NCBI GenBank assembly: GCA_003221985.1
Contig: QHUQ01000214.1
Location: 1-14,178 of the forward strand
Direction: 5' to 3'
Source: Gemmatimonadota bacterium
GTDB taxonomy: Bacteria > Gemmatimonadota > Gemmatimonadetes > Gemmatimonadales > GWC2-71-9
Length of the DNA: 14,178 nt
Below are positions 1-8,575 of the stretch, one piece after another. How positions within the stretch are numbered: position 1 is the first letter of the stretch; each line of letters opens with the position of its first letter. The notes beneath the pieces were generated by a model. That model was not told the origin of the DNA and ran no database searches. It worked only from the letters and a program-made list of their open reading frames with translations. A program made the translations under genes and the position numbers.

Positions 1-1111
1 CACAGACCGAAGCCCAGGAGACGAACCCGTCGCGGAACTTCGCGACCATCTTCGGCTCGCCGGCCGGCGTCAGGTCAGACTTCGGATCGCGCTTCGTGGG
101 CCGGCTTGTGCGGCGCCGCTCCAGGGGGCGGCCACCGCCGAGCCGCGCCGGGGGTCCACCCCCGCCCCCCCTGCCACCGCCCAGGCGCGTGTCACCGCGA
201 GCCGCGCCTGCCGGGAAGCTGGTACGGCGCGATGGGCGGTACGGCGGCGCGCTGCGCGATTCCAGCGCGCGACGCAGCGCGTCTGCTGTCGGCCAACGCG
301 CTTCCGGTTCTTTTTCGAGCGAGCGCATGACGCACGACGCCAGATCGTCCGGGCAGGTCGGTGTCCTGTCCTGAAGGTTGGGTGCTTGCTCGGTGATTTG
401 TTTGAGCAGCAGTCCTGGAACGGTCGGCGCCGAGAAGGGCAACTCACCGGCGAGCATCTGGTAGCCGACGACGCCCAGGCTGTAGATGTCCGAGCGTCCG
501 TCGATCTCGCGATCGCCCGCGGCCTGCTCCGGGCTCATATAGTGCGGTGTGCCAATCGCGACACCCGTGGCCGTCAGGGTTCCGGGGCCCGTGGTCGAGG
601 TCAGCGCCTTGGCGATTCCGAAATCGGTGAGGACGGTCCTGCCGCGGCTGCCTTCGAGCAGAATGTTATCCGGCTTGACGTCGCGGTGAATGATGCCAAG
701 GGCATGTCCTGCTCCTAATGCATCGGCCGTCTCCATCATGATGCGGCGGGCTTCTTCAGGCGGCAGTCGCTCGCGGCGCTTGAGGCGCGCCGCGAGCGAC
801 TCACCATCCACGTAGGCCATCACGAAATAGACGAGGCCGTCCGGTCCCTCGCCGACGGAGTGAATCGGCACGATGTGCGGGTGCGACAGCCGCGCTGCCG
901 TCTCCGCTTCGCGCACGAACCGCAGCCGGATCTCCTCCCGGAACGCGAGGTCCGGAGGGAGCACCTTGACGGCGACCTGGCGCTTCAACCGCTCGTCGCG
1001 GGCGTTGAACACCACGCCCATCCCGCCCCGGCCGATCTCTCCCTCGAGCGTGTAGGAGCTGCCGAGCGCTTGGCTCAGGCGGGTGCCGCAACCGGCGTTT
1101 TTTGGTGGCAT
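1..1111 (-). CDS. Ser/Thr protein kinase (PknB/Hanks type), C-terminus cut by window edge
   Basis: The reading frame stays open from an ATG at 1111 to the window edge, giving about 370 visible residues. A complete Hanks-type kinase domain is readable: Gly loop GRGGMGVV (res. 27-34), VAVK with ATP-binding Lys49, Glu68 of helix C, catalytic loop HRDVKPDN (142-149), DFG (163-165), and GTPHYMSPEQ (187-196) at the end of the activation segment. All catalytic residues are present, so an active enzyme that phosphorylates Ser/Thr on proteins is expected. After about residue 290 comes a Gly/Pro/Arg-rich linker. In this family such linkers usually lead to a transmembrane helix and a sensor domain, but neither is visible here. 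No clear Shine-Dalgarno sequence precedes the ATG. The gene is divergent from Lon, and nothing in the sequence shows its substrate. The family call is secure; the full architecture is unknown. Confidence 0.93.
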   Translation of the reverse strand, partial: MPPKNAGCGTRLSQALGSSYTLEGEIGRGGMGVVFNARDERLKRQVAVKVLPPDLAFREEIRLRFVREAETAARLSHPHIVPIHSVGEGPDGLVYFVMAYVDGESLAARLKRRERLPPEEARRIMMETADALGAGHALGIIHRDVKPDNILLEGSRGRTVLTDFGIAKALTSTTGPGTLTATGVAIGTPHYMSPEQAAGDREIDGRSDIYSLGVVGYQMLAGELPFSAPTVPGLLLKQITEQAPNLQDRTPTCPDDLASCVMRSLEKEPEARWPTADALRRALESRSAPPYRPSRRTSFPAGAARGDTRLGGGRGGGGGPPARLGGGRPLERRRTSRPTKRDPKSDLTPAGEPKMVAKFRDGFVSWASVC

Positions 1112-1169
1112 GGTCGGTGCATTCTGCGCTCGGGAACATAGGCCACGCAACTTACAATCGGAGATGCCA
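1112..1169. promoter_or_regulatory. Divergent intergenic region between the kinase and lon
   Basis: This 58-bp gap must hold control signals for both divergent genes unless they lie inside coding sequence. On the plus strand TACAAT (1153-1158) resembles a -10 box, but no good -35 lies 16-18 bp upstream. GGAG (1160-1163) is the Lon ribosome binding site. I see no CIRCE-type inverted repeat or obvious heat-shock promoter. Confidence 0.35.
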
Positions 1170-3602
1170 ATGTCAGACCGGATGACTCTGCCCGTACTGC
1201 CGCTACGCGATGCCGTGCTGTTTCCGGGCGTCGCGACGCCGATCGGTGCGGGCCGTCCCGCGACATTACGTGCCATAGAAGCCGCCCTCAAGCAAGCCGA
1301 CCGCAAGGTCTTCGCCGTCGCCCAGAAGGAGAACGTCGATCAGGTATCCCCCGCTGTGCTCTATACCACCGGCACGATCGCGCGCATCAGTCAGGTCCAG
1401 CGCAATCTTGGCGGTGTCCAGCTGATCCTGCATGGCGAAGGCCGCGGTACCGCCGTCCACTATTCTGAGACCAACGGCTATCTCGAAGCCACCGTCCGCG
1501 AAACGCCCGATCTTCCTCCTCTCAATGAGAAGGATGCTGCGTTCGTAGCGTTGCACCGCGAGGTCCGCGAGCGCGCCGCCGAGCTGGGGCAGAAGTCCGG
1601 CCTGCCGGCCGAGGTCGTGCAGCAAGTGCTGCAGGGCGTAAGTGATCCCGGCGCACTCGCCGACCTCGTTGCCGGACATCTCGATATCCAATCGCTGGAG
1701 CGGCAGCAGCTGCTGGAGACGCTGGCTGTGGAGGACCGGCTGCGCCGGGTGTTGGTCCACGTCCAACGCCAGATCGCGGTGCTCGACGCGCAGGAAGACA
1801 TCAAGTCGCAGGTCCAGGAGGAGTTGGGCGAGCGGCAGCGCGAAATGCTGCTGCGCGAGCAGATGAAGGCAATCCGCAAGGAGCTGGGTGAGGAAGGCGA
1901 GGCCGCTGAGGCCGATGATTTGAAGAAGCGCCTCGATGCACTCGAGCTGCCGGAGGCTGCCCGCAAGGAAGTCGATCGGGAGCTGGCACGCCTCGAGCGC
2001 GCCGGTCGCGAATCGATGGAAGCGCAGGTCATCCGGACCTATCTCGAAACCATCGCCGAGCTGCCCTGGAGCACGCGGGCGGATGAGTCGCTCGATTTGA
2101 AGCGGGCGGCCGAGATCCTCGAGGAGGACCACTACGGGCTTCAGGATGTCAAAGATCAGGTGCTCGAGTTCCTCGCGGTTCGCCAGCTGCGCCAGCGCCA
2201 GCCGCAGGAGGCAGCGCCGGGGAATGAGGACGACCGCGCCGCGCGCGCGCCGACGCTGCTGTTCGTCGGTCCGCCGGGCGTCGGCAAGACCTCGATCGCC
2301 AAGTCGATTGCCCGCGCGATGGGCCGGCCATATGTCCGCATTTCCCTTGGCGGCGCGCGCGATGAGGCGGATATCCGCGGCCACCGGCGCACCTACGTCG
2401 GTGCCATGCCGGGCCGCATCATTCAGGGGATGAAGCAGGCCGGTGCGAAGAACCCGATCTTCCTGCTCGATGAGGTCGACAAACTGGGCATTTCGTTCCA
2501 GGGAGACCCCGCGGCGGCGCTACTCGAGGTCCTGGATCCGGCACAGAACGACTCGTTCACGGACCATTACCTCGGAGTGCCGTTCGACCTCTCCGAGGTG
2601 CTCTTCATTGCGACCGCGAACTTCTTGCAGGGCATTCCCGGACCGCTGCTCGACCGGCTCGAGACCGTCAACTTTGCGGGCTACACCGAGCGGGAAAAGC
2701 TCGAAATCGCCAGGCGCTACCTGGTGCCGCGACAGCTGCGCGAAAACGGCTTGCTGGCCGGGCAATTGACGCTGAGTGACAGGGCGCTGAGCGAGATCAT
2801 CTCGAGCTACACGCGCGAGGCCGGCGTGCGCCAGCTGGAACGCGAAATCGGCAAGCTGGGCCGCAAAGTCGCCCGCAAGATCGCTGATGGGGCGGTGGAG
2901 AAGGTCACGGTCGGACCGCAGGATATTCCGGACCTCATCGGGCGGCCGAAGGTGCATCCCGAGCGCATGGCCGGCGAGGATCAGGTCGGCGTGACGACGG
3001 GCATGTACTACACACCGGTGGGCGGCGACATCATGTTCGTCGAAGCCAGCGTCATGCGCGGCAAGGGGGAGCTGGTCCTGACCGGACAGCTGGGTGACGT
3101 CATGAAGGAATCGGCGCGCGCTGCGCTCACCTATGCGAAGTCGCATGCTGAATTACTCGGTATTCCCGAAGGCGCGTTTGTCGACACTGACATTCACGTG
3201 CACGTACCGGCGGGTGCTATTCCGAAGGATGGCCCCTCCGCAGGCGTGACGATGGCGACTGCGCTCGTCTCGGCGCTATCGCGCCGGCCGGCGCGCCACG
3301 ACATCGCGATGACGGGCGAGGTCACCCTGCGTGGCCGCGTACTGCCGATCGGCGGGGTGAAGGAGAAGGTGCTCGGGGCTATTCGGGCGGGAATCACGTC
3401 GATCATTCTGCCGAAAGAAAACGAGCGGGATCTCGAAGATCTGCCGGAGGAGGCCCGCAAGACGCTCGATGTGCACCTGGTGGAAGAGTTGGGCGACGTA
3501 CTGAGCCTCGCATTGCGCGGCGCCCGCTTCGAGTCCGGCCATCTGATCTTCGAGACCGAAGCGCCACTCGGCCTAGCGCGCGCTCACACCGCCCACAACT
3601 AG
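1170..3602 (+). CDS. lon: ATP-dependent Lon protease
   Basis: This is a cytosolic homohexameric AAA+ serine protease of 810 residues, the usual LonA length, which unfolds and degrades damaged and some regulatory proteins. The N-terminal substrate-binding domain begins [16 protein letters not shown] and is followed by a charged coiled-coil stretch around residues 190-290. Walker A is GPPGVGKT (367-374, Lys373) and Walker B is IFLLDEVDK (430-438, Asp434/Glu435). The protease domain has the catalytic dyad Ser690 in PKDGPSAG and Lys733 in GGVKEK, spaced 43 residues apart as in E. coli Lon. The frame is open back to 1083, and ATGs occur at 1164, 1170 and 1182. I chose 1170 because GGAG lies 6 nt before it, while it abuts the ATG at 1164. 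The 3' end overlaps the convergent TetR gene by 30 bp. No clpX or clpP neighbour is present. Function is very likely as stated. Confidence 0.98.
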   Translation: MSDRMTLPVLPLRDAVLFPGVATPIGAGRPATLRAIEAALKQADRKVFAVAQKENVDQVSPAVLYTTGTIARISQVQRNLGGVQLILHGEGRGTAVHYSETNGYLEATVRETPDLPPLNEKDAAFVALHREVRERAAELGQKSGLPAEVVQQVLQGVSDPGALADLVAGHLDIQSLERQQLLETLAVEDRLRRVLVHVQRQIAVLDAQEDIKSQVQEELGERQREMLLREQMKAIRKELGEEGEAAEADDLKKRLDALELPEAARKEVDRELARLERAGRESMEAQVIRTYLETIAELPWSTRADESLDLKRAAEILEEDHYGLQDVKDQVLEFLAVRQLRQRQPQEAAPGNEDDRAARAPTLLFVGPPGVGKTSIAKSIARAMGRPYVRISLGGARDEADIRGHRRTYVGAMPGRIIQGMKQAGAKNPIFLLDEVDKLGISFQGDPAAALLEVLDPAQNDSFTDHYLGVPFDLSEVLFIATANFLQGIPGPLLDRLETVNFAGYTEREKLEIARRYLVPRQLRENGLLAGQLTLSDRALSEIISSYTREAGVRQLEREIGKLGRKVARKIADGAVEKVTVGPQDIPDLIGRPKVHPERMAGEDQVGVTTGMYYTPVGGDIMFVEASVMRGKGELVLTGQLGDVMKESARAALTYAKSHAELLGIPEGAFVDTDIHVHVPAGAIPKDGPSAGVTMATALVSALSRRPARHDIAMTGEVTLRGRVLPIGGVKEKVLGAIRAGITSIILPKENERDLEDLPEEARKTLDVHLVEELGDVLSLALRGARFESGHLIFETEAPLGLARAHTAHN

Positions 3603-4169
3603 CTCGACCGCTGCCTCGCGCCACCGCTCGCGCAGCGCCGGTTCATCGGCGCCGAGCGGTCGCGCGCTGGCAGCGACAACCGCTTCCAAGCTGAGGTAAC
3701 CCACCATCAGGATCAGCGCCTGAGCGGCGGCGAGGTGCGGGTCGAGATCGTCTCGCACTTGGCCCAGGCCCTGACCTTCGGCGAGTAGGACGACCAGGCG
3801 ATTAATGGCGGGTGCGAAGGCGGCGCCCCCCCCCGGGCGGCTTCCCTGTCCCAACAGCGCCACCATCTGCGGATGACGCGCGAGAAACTCGAATTGGGCT
3901 TGCAGCGTGAGCCGCAGGCGTTCGAGCGGCCCACCGGCGGGGAGCGACAGACTCGTCAGAGCGGTTTCCAGCTCAGCGGCCGACTCGGCGAGGACTGCCT
4001 GGAAAAGGCCGCGCTTCGAGTGGTAGTAGTAGAACAGCAGTTGCTTGTTGACGCCCGCGCGTCGCGCGATCTGTTCGACGCGCGCGCCCGCAAAGCCGCG
4101 CCGAGCAAACTCGTCGCGGGCCGCCGCGACAATTCGTAATGCTCTATCATTATTTAACTTAGGTGGCAT
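3573..4169 (-). CDS. TetR/AcrR-family transcriptional regulator
   Basis: This 198-residue protein has the length typical of TetR regulators. The N-terminal DNA-binding domain is clear: [24 protein letters not shown] followed by [20 protein letters not shown] (about res. 17-60), the signature helix-turn-helix with its aromatic recognition helix. The rest is a helical ligand-binding and dimerisation domain whose ligand cannot be predicted. Codons for Gly113-115 form a run of nine G, a possible slippage or sequencing-error site, although the frame is intact. The gene follows the M14 peptidase on the same strand after 34 bp, and that gap is almost filled by a palindrome suited to autoregulation. 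No convincing Shine-Dalgarno precedes the ATG, so the message may be leaderless or short-leadered. Likely targets are itself and perhaps neighbours; this is inference. Confidence 0.93.
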   Translation of the reverse strand: MPPKLNNDRALRIVAAARDEFARRGFAGARVEQIARRAGVNKQLLFYYYHSKRGLFQAVLAESAAELETALTSLSLPAGGPLERLRLTLQAQFEFLARHPQMVALLGQGSRPGGGAAFAPAINRLVVLLAEGQGLGQVRDDLDPHLAAAQALILMVGYLSLEAVVAASARPLGADEPALRERWREAAVELVVGGVSAR

Positions 4170-4175
4170 CGGGCG

Positions 4176-4203
4176 ATTTCGTCAACCGTTCGGTTGATGA
4201 AAT
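4176..4203. promoter_or_regulatory. 28-bp near-perfect palindrome, candidate TetR operator
   Basis: Half-sites ATTTCGTCAACCG and CGGTTGATGAAAT flank a central TT, with one mismatch in 13 pairs. The palindrome lies 6 bp upstream of the TetR ATG and touches the peptidase stop codon. The CCGTTCGG core with extended arms resembles operators of TetR-family dimers. As RNA it would form a strong hairpin, but no T-run follows on the minus strand, so operator is favoured over intrinsic terminator. Dual use as an end-of-message hairpin cannot be excluded. Confidence 0.72.
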
Positions 4204-6957
4204 CTAAGGCCCGTCGTCTGGCGCCGCCACTGGCCGGGCATTCGGCTTCGGCGCCGCTGGCCAACTCACACCCAAATCGTTCCAGTTCAGGATCGTGTTG
4301 AATACGAGCGCGAAGCTCCCCTGTGTCTCCCACCGCCAGAACGGACGGATCGCGAACAGTACGACGTGCCCCTGACCAACGGGGGCGTCGAGCACGGCGG
4401 GGCGACCAGCCAGCTCTTCTCCACTGACGAGCAAACCGGACAGCCGCAGCGAGTCACGCTTCTGATGAAAGCTCAGGACGACCCGCGGCCGCGCTCGCGC
4501 TTGCTCCGCAGTCAGGCCCGCATCCTGATCCTCAGGAATGTCGGTGCTGGTGTCCAGCTGGAAGAGCGGCACCTGGTTGAAGTAGACCGCCAACGTGTCG
4601 GCATATCCGTACGCAATCGGACTGCGCCCGTCCTTTAGGACGGCACGATAGATCCCGCCCGAAGCCCGCAGCTGCCGTGCGGGGCTGATGTCGACGCCCC
4701 GCGTCACGCCGTATTCCGTGAACACGGCGGACGTACCGCCTTCTGTGATCGCCACGCCACCCGCGTTTATCCACTGGCTGAGCGCCGTCACGCCCTCGAG
4801 GCCGATGCCTGGGCGCACGTCGTCCGTCGAATCCACTCCGCCGAGGTTGGGCGTCTCGGCAGTGCGGCGCCACGGAATCGGTGGGCCGTTCATCGGCAAC
4901 CCGTTCACGATTTGCTGCGCGTTGTTGCTGACGTACGGAAGCATGAGCACGTTGAACTGCTTCAAGAGGTCTAGGGTTTTGAGCTGCTGCACGCTCAGAT
5001 ACGTGTACGGGATCCCCAGGACATCGAAGGCGTACCGCACCCATCCTTCATTCTGCGTGTTGAGCCAGGAGTGCACCAACGCAATGCGGGGCACATCCAG
5101 CTCGTGCCGCGCAACCTGTGGTACCGGCCGCACGCCGGTGACGCTCAAACCGAGCGACTCCGCGGCTTGTGTGATGCGGCTGTCCGCGCCGTCGCCGGCT
5201 GAGACGATCGTTGTCCCACGCCCCCAGGTCCGTCGATCGAGCGTAAACGAGTCCTCGCTCGCCCACATCCTGACATCCCGCAACGCGAAGCGGAATTGGA
5301 TCAGCCCGCTCTCGGTCGTCGGCGCGATCAGATACACCGCGGGAGCCCTGACGCCGGTCACCTGACCTTTCACACGCGCATCCGCGGTCATCAGCGTCGC
5401 GGGCGCGCGCAACACGCTGGTGTCGTTGATCGCATGGAGCGCGACGTTACGCACGTACTGCAGCGTCCAGCCCGTATCATCGTACGGCCGTGGATCGTCG
5501 GGGCCGTAGTCCTGCTTGCTGAAGTAGCTCTTGGCGAGCGGGCCATACGGCTGGTCGAGTCGCACGACGTAATCACCCGCCGCGACGTCCATGCCTGCCG
5601 CTTTGAACGGGCGATCGGCGCGTCGTACCTCGATGCCGTGAAAGCGGAGCAGGTTGACGAGATTCGCAGCCTCGACCGCACGCGCCTGGCCCGCGGGAAT
5701 GTGATACGCGTTCGGTCCATCCTTCGCGCGCCCGCGCTCGACGGCGCGCACGCCCTTGCAATAGAACTGATCGAGGTAGCGGCGCCCGTTGCGCGCCATG
5801 TAGTTCAACGCGATGAGGAGGGCCGACTGCTGGTAGTTGATGTTGTTGCGGATGCACCAGCGCACCCCGTTGAGCGGCGGATTGGGACGGAACCACTCGA
5901 TCGAGGTCTGCCGCTCCGGCAGCTTGACGGTGTGGCAGTCGGCGCCGCGCGATGTGTACGTCTCGTAGAAGCGGCCGATGGAGTTGTGGCCGTTCGCCAC
6001 CCAGAACATGTAGTTCGGCGTCCAACCGTCGTAGAAGTCGTGGGTCCAGACTCCCGGCAACCCACGCCTGGTCAGCTCGGTGATCTCCTGAAATGCCAGC
6101 TCGTGCCATTCGCTGATGACGATCGGATCAAGCTCGCGGTTGTACGGTCCCGTTCCTGTGGACGTATAGAGGAAGGGGACGGACTCGTGGAGATCATGCA
6201 GCACCGTGGGATGCCAGGCGAAGAAGGTGTTCATCATCGTGCGCGTCAAAACCTGCGACATCACCATGCCGTCGCGATTGTTGTCGTGGGCCGTGTACTT
6301 CCCCCAGTAGATGAGGCCGGGCCCGATGTTCTTGTTCGCCTTCCGGTAGCGGTAGATGTCCACCATCCGGTCCCGGCCATCCACTTCGGTCACGGGCGTG
6401 ATGAGTGTGATGATGCTGTCACGAATCTGCCGGATAAGTGGCGTGTCTTCCGTCGCAAGTCGGTAGGCCAGCTCCATCAGCATTTCCGGCGAGCCTGTCT
6501 CGGGCGAATGGATAGAGCCCGTCGCGTAATAGATCGGCTTCCCCGTCGCGATCAGCCGTTGCGCCGAATCGGCTGTGAGCCGTCTCGGGTCGGCCAATGC
6601 CGCGGTAATGTCGCGATAGCGGTCGAGCCGGGTGATCGTCGCCGAATCCGCGATGGCGGCCACGATCATGGGCCGGCCCTCATCGCTGGTCCCCAAGTCA
6701 AAGACCTTTACCCGCGGCGATGCTTCATCGAGCGCCCGGAAATACCGCGTGATATCGGCGACGTACGACAGCCGGCCGACCGTGCCCGGCACGTAGCCGA
6801 GGACTTTGAACGGGGTCGGTACCCGGGGGTCGGCGGGCAGATGGTCGGTGAGCTCCGTGTTGAATCGGGGCTCAGTCGTCAGCTCACGGATCTTGGCGGT
6901 GTAGGCGGAGTCTAGCGGTTGCTGGAGCGCGAGGAGCGCGATAACGGCGTGGACCAT
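4204..6957 (-). CDS. Secreted M14-family zinc carboxypeptidase with C-terminal GATase1-like domain
   Basis: This 917-residue protein begins with a short hydrophobic segment (MVHAVIALLAL), likely an export signal although it lacks a basic n-region. The M14 fold spans about residues 55-400. Zinc ligands are His150 and Glu153 in IHSPE and His257 in LHDLHES. NNRDG (226-230) matches the substrate-binding Asn-Arg segment, and Glu332 in YETY is the probable catalytic glutamate. Residues about 622-895 resemble a class I glutamine amidotransferase-like fold (IALVHSWLN, LSQWINAGGVAITEGG) without a catalytic Cys, so it is probably structural or binding. Expected role: hydrolysis of C-terminal residues of peptides outside the cytoplasm; specificity is unknown. 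GGAG lies 8 nt before the ATG, and the gene overlaps the upstream hydrolase by 46 bp, indicating one transcript and probable translational coupling. The family call is strong. Confidence 0.93.
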   Translation of the reverse strand: MVHAVIALLALQQPLDSAYTAKIRELTTEPRFNTELTDHLPADPRVPTPFKVLGYVPGTVGRLSYVADITRYFRALDEASPRVKVFDLGTSDEGRPMIVAAIADSATITRLDRYRDITAALADPRRLTADSAQRLIATGKPIYYATGSIHSPETGSPEMLMELAYRLATEDTPLIRQIRDSIITLITPVTEVDGRDRMVDIYRYRKANKNIGPGLIYWGKYTAHDNNRDGMVMSQVLTRTMMNTFFAWHPTVLHDLHESVPFLYTSTGTGPYNRELDPIVISEWHELAFQEITELTRRGLPGVWTHDFYDGWTPNYMFWVANGHNSIGRFYETYTSRGADCHTVKLPERQTSIEWFRPNPPLNGVRWCIRNNINYQQSALLIALNYMARNGRRYLDQFYCKGVRAVERGRAKDGPNAYHIPAGQARAVEAANLVNLLRFHGIEVRRADRPFKAAGMDVAAGDYVVRLDQPYGPLAKSYFSKQDYGPDDPRPYDDTGWTLQYVRNVALHAINDTSVLRAPATLMTADARVKGQVTGVRAPAVYLIAPTTESGLIQFRFALRDVRMWASEDSFTLDRRTWGRGTTIVSAGDGADSRITQAAESLGLSVTGVRPVPQVARHELDVPRIALVHSWLNTQNEGWVRYAFDVLGIPYTYLSVQQLKTLDLLKQFNVLMLPYVSNNAQQIVNGLPMNGPPIPWRRTAETPNLGGVDSTDDVRPGIGLEGVTALSQWINAGGVAITEGGTSAVFTEYGVTRGVDISPARQLRASGGIYRAVLKDGRSPIAYGYADTLAVYFNQVPLFQLDTSTDIPEDQDAGLTAEQARARPRVVLSFHQKRDSLRLSGLLVSGEELAGRPAVLDAPVGQGHVVLFAIRPFWRWETQGSFALVFNTILNWNDLGVSWPAAPKPNARPVAAPDDGP

Positions 6958-7886
6958 GCGACGTTCTCCGGAATGCGGGACAGACCTTCCTTGAGGAAAT
7001 CCAGCAGCAAGCGGTTCACTTGATCGGGCGATTCCTCGGGCGCGTCATGACCGCTGTGCGCCACAACGACGAACTCGCTGCGCGGCAACTCGCGCGCAAA
7101 CCGGCTGCCGTCGCGCAGCGGAATCCACCGGTCGGCGTCGCCCCACAGGATCAGCGTCGGTGTCTGCACTGTGCCGAGGCGTCCGCCGAGGCTGTCGAAC
7201 CTGAACTCCCGGAGCACACCTCGCAAGGCACGCCCATAGTCCCGATCCGGTACGGGGGCGTAGTACTGATCGACGTCGGCTTCGGTGATTTTGCGGGGAT
7301 CGGCAAACGTCGAGCGAAGAATCCGGCCCGTGGCCCAACGGCTCCGGCACGTCGTGGCGATGGCTCCCAGAAATCGCCAGCGCGCGATCTTCAGGACGCC
7401 GGGCCACCGGACGCCGTAGCCGGCCGCGTCGATCAGAACCATGCCGCGCACCCGATCCGGATTCGCGAGAGCGACCTCGGCAGCGATGGCGCCACCCATC
7501 GAATGCCCCACGAGGACCGCGCTCGAGATGCCGAGCGAGTCGAGCAGCGCAACGACGAGATGGGCATACGCCGCGTTGCTGTATCCGTGCGCCGGCTTAT
7601 CCGAGAATCCAAACCCGCGATTGTCGAACGCCACGCCGCGGTAGCCGGCCGCCACGACTGCCGGCAGCGCGTATCGCCAGCCATACAGCGATGATCCGAT
7701 CCCGTGAATGAACACCACGGGCGTCCCGTTGCCCGAATCGATCATTCGGAGGCGCGTGCCGTCGATCGTTCTGTACTGAGCGCGAAACGGCGTGCCGGCT
7801 GGATAGCGCTGCGCTTCAGGAATCGGTGAAGCACGGCAGGCGCTCGAAAGCAGCAGTACCCAGCCCACCATCATTTGCGCGCTCAC
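6912..7886 (-). CDS. Secreted or lipid-anchored alpha/beta hydrolase
   Basis: This 324-residue alpha/beta-hydrolase-fold protein has HGIGSS (61-66) as the oxyanion-hole loop, nucleophile elbow GHSMGG with Ser129, acid Asp250 in WGDADRW, and catalytic His280 in HSGHD. The triad is complete. The N-terminus (MMVGWVLLLSSAC) is hydrophobic and ends at Cys17 in an imperfect lipobox, so the protein is probably exported and may be a lipoprotein. The substrate cannot be read from sequence; esterases, epoxide hydrolases, lactonases and C-C hydrolases share this fold. The GTG start at 7886 overlaps the regulator's TGA as GTGA, which suggests coupling. In-frame ATGs at 7874 and 7871 would also fit, and no good Shine-Dalgarno separates them. 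Its 3' end overlaps the M14 peptidase, so the regulator, hydrolase and peptidase are very likely co-transcribed. Confidence 0.9.
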   Translation of the reverse strand: MSAQMMVGWVLLLSSACRASPIPEAQRYPAGTPFRAQYRTIDGTRLRMIDSGNGTPVVFIHGIGSSLYGWRYALPAVVAAGYRGVAFDNRGFGFSDKPAHGYSNAAYAHLVVALLDSLGISSAVLVGHSMGGAIAAEVALANPDRVRGMVLIDAAGYGVRWPGVLKIARWRFLGAIATTCRSRWATGRILRSTFADPRKITEADVDQYYAPVPDRDYGRALRGVLREFRFDSLGGRLGTVQTPTLILWGDADRWIPLRDGSRFARELPRSEFVVVAHSGHDAPEESPDQVNRLLLDFLKEGLSRIPENVAWSTPLSRSSRSSNR

Positions 7887-8554
7887 GAGAGGGTTTGCAG
7901 AGCGCGTCGCGCGAGCAGCACGACAAGGGGATGGGAAGTCCAGAGCCCGGCGATGGCCTCTGCTTCGCCCGCGGTGATCACAAGCTGTGACTCGTCGATC
8001 ACGAGTATCGTCGCGTCCGGTGCATCCTCGGCAGCCGGCGTGATCCAGGAGGGCGGGTCCGGCGGCAGGTCACCGCGGATCAGCAACTGGATCTGCGCCC
8101 GCTCAGCCGCGCGGCGCCAGGCGGGCAGCGTGGGCCGCCACAACTCGCTGGCCATTATCCCTTCTACCCGGCGCTCGGCCCGCGCGACCAGCTGTTGCAC
8201 GAGATTCGCCACCGCCCGGCTGCCGGACACTTCCCTGGTCACTGGATCGCCGGGACGTGTTAGCCCGCGCAAATCGCGGCCCAATCGATCCAACGCTGCC
8301 CCCTGGACCAGGGCGAGCTGCGCGATCAGAGCCTGCGGATCGGTCGGCCGATAGCGAGCCGGGCGAGCGGGTGGCGGCGTCCGCGTTGCGGCGCCGCGAG
8401 TAACCAATCCCTCCAGCGCCGCATAGGTATTCGCACGGGCGAGGCGCGCCCCGCGCGCGACGGCGTAGCCGGTCGTGGGGCCCAGTCGCAGCAGTGTCGT
8501 GTAGACGAGCGACTCGGTCGGCGTGAACCCGAATGGCGTCAAATCGACTGTCAT
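7883..8554 (-). CDS. Short TrmB-family transcriptional regulator
   Basis: This 223-residue protein has an N-terminal winged helix typical of TrmB regulators (LTPFGFTPTESLVYTTLLRLG, then ARANTYAALEGLVTRGAA, res. 5-57). The C-terminal half matches the TrmB middle region, including VEGIMASELWRP and the end motif GLWTSHPLVVLLARRAL. It lacks the extra sugar-binding domain of long archaeal TrmB proteins, as many bacterial short forms do, so a sugar effector should not be assumed. The ATG at 8554 sits one base downstream of an inverted repeat, leaving no room for a Shine-Dalgarno; a leaderless message is plausible. It is the first gene of a unit with the hydrolase and M14 peptidase and probably controls that unit and itself. 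The family call is good; the effector is unknown. Confidence 0.85.
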   Translation of the reverse strand: MTVDLTPFGFTPTESLVYTTLLRLGPTTGYAVARGARLARANTYAALEGLVTRGAATRTPPPARPARYRPTDPQALIAQLALVQGAALDRLGRDLRGLTRPGDPVTREVSGSRAVANLVQQLVARAERRVEGIMASELWRPTLPAWRRAAERAQIQLLIRGDLPPDPPSWITPAAEDAPDATILVIDESQLVITAGEAEAIAGLWTSHPLVVLLARRALQTLS

Positions 8555-8555
8555 T

Positions 8556-8575
8556 GTAGTAGCAAATACTACTAC
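8556..8575. promoter_or_regulatory. Inverted repeat abutting the TrmB-type gene, candidate operator and promoter
   Basis: A perfect 7-bp inverted repeat, GTAGTAG and CTACTAC, is separated by six bases. It lies one base upstream of the regulator's ATG, in the 41-bp gap after the preceding gene. On the minus strand TAGTAT (8571-8566) could serve as a -10 box, placing transcription start only a few bases before the ATG. A dimeric regulator bound here would block that promoter, so negative autoregulation is the simplest reading. Confidence 0.6.

Noticed and set aside
801..1139. Minus-strand frame beginning MFPSAECTD in the kinase region
   Set aside because: It is out of frame with the kinase domain; the frame starting at 1111 carries all kinase motifs.
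1083..1169. N-terminal extension of Lon from 1083
   Set aside because: The extension overlaps the start of the divergent kinase, does not resemble Lon N-termini, and the GGAG is correctly spaced only for the ATG at 1170.
1266..2384. 372-codon open frame on the minus strand inside lon
   Set aside because: Lon is unambiguous in the opposite strand, and the antisense product is Leu/Arg-rich low-complexity sequence without motifs.
4176..4203. Reading the palindrome purely as an intrinsic terminator of the M14 gene
   Set aside because: No T-run follows the stem on the minus strand, and the next gene starts six bases later; an operator fits better.
5296..6915. 539-codon open frame on the plus strand opposite the M14 peptidase gene
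   Set aside because: It is rich in Arg, His and Val with no recognisable domain, and exactly mirrors a well-supported coding gene; long antisense frames are expected at this GC content.
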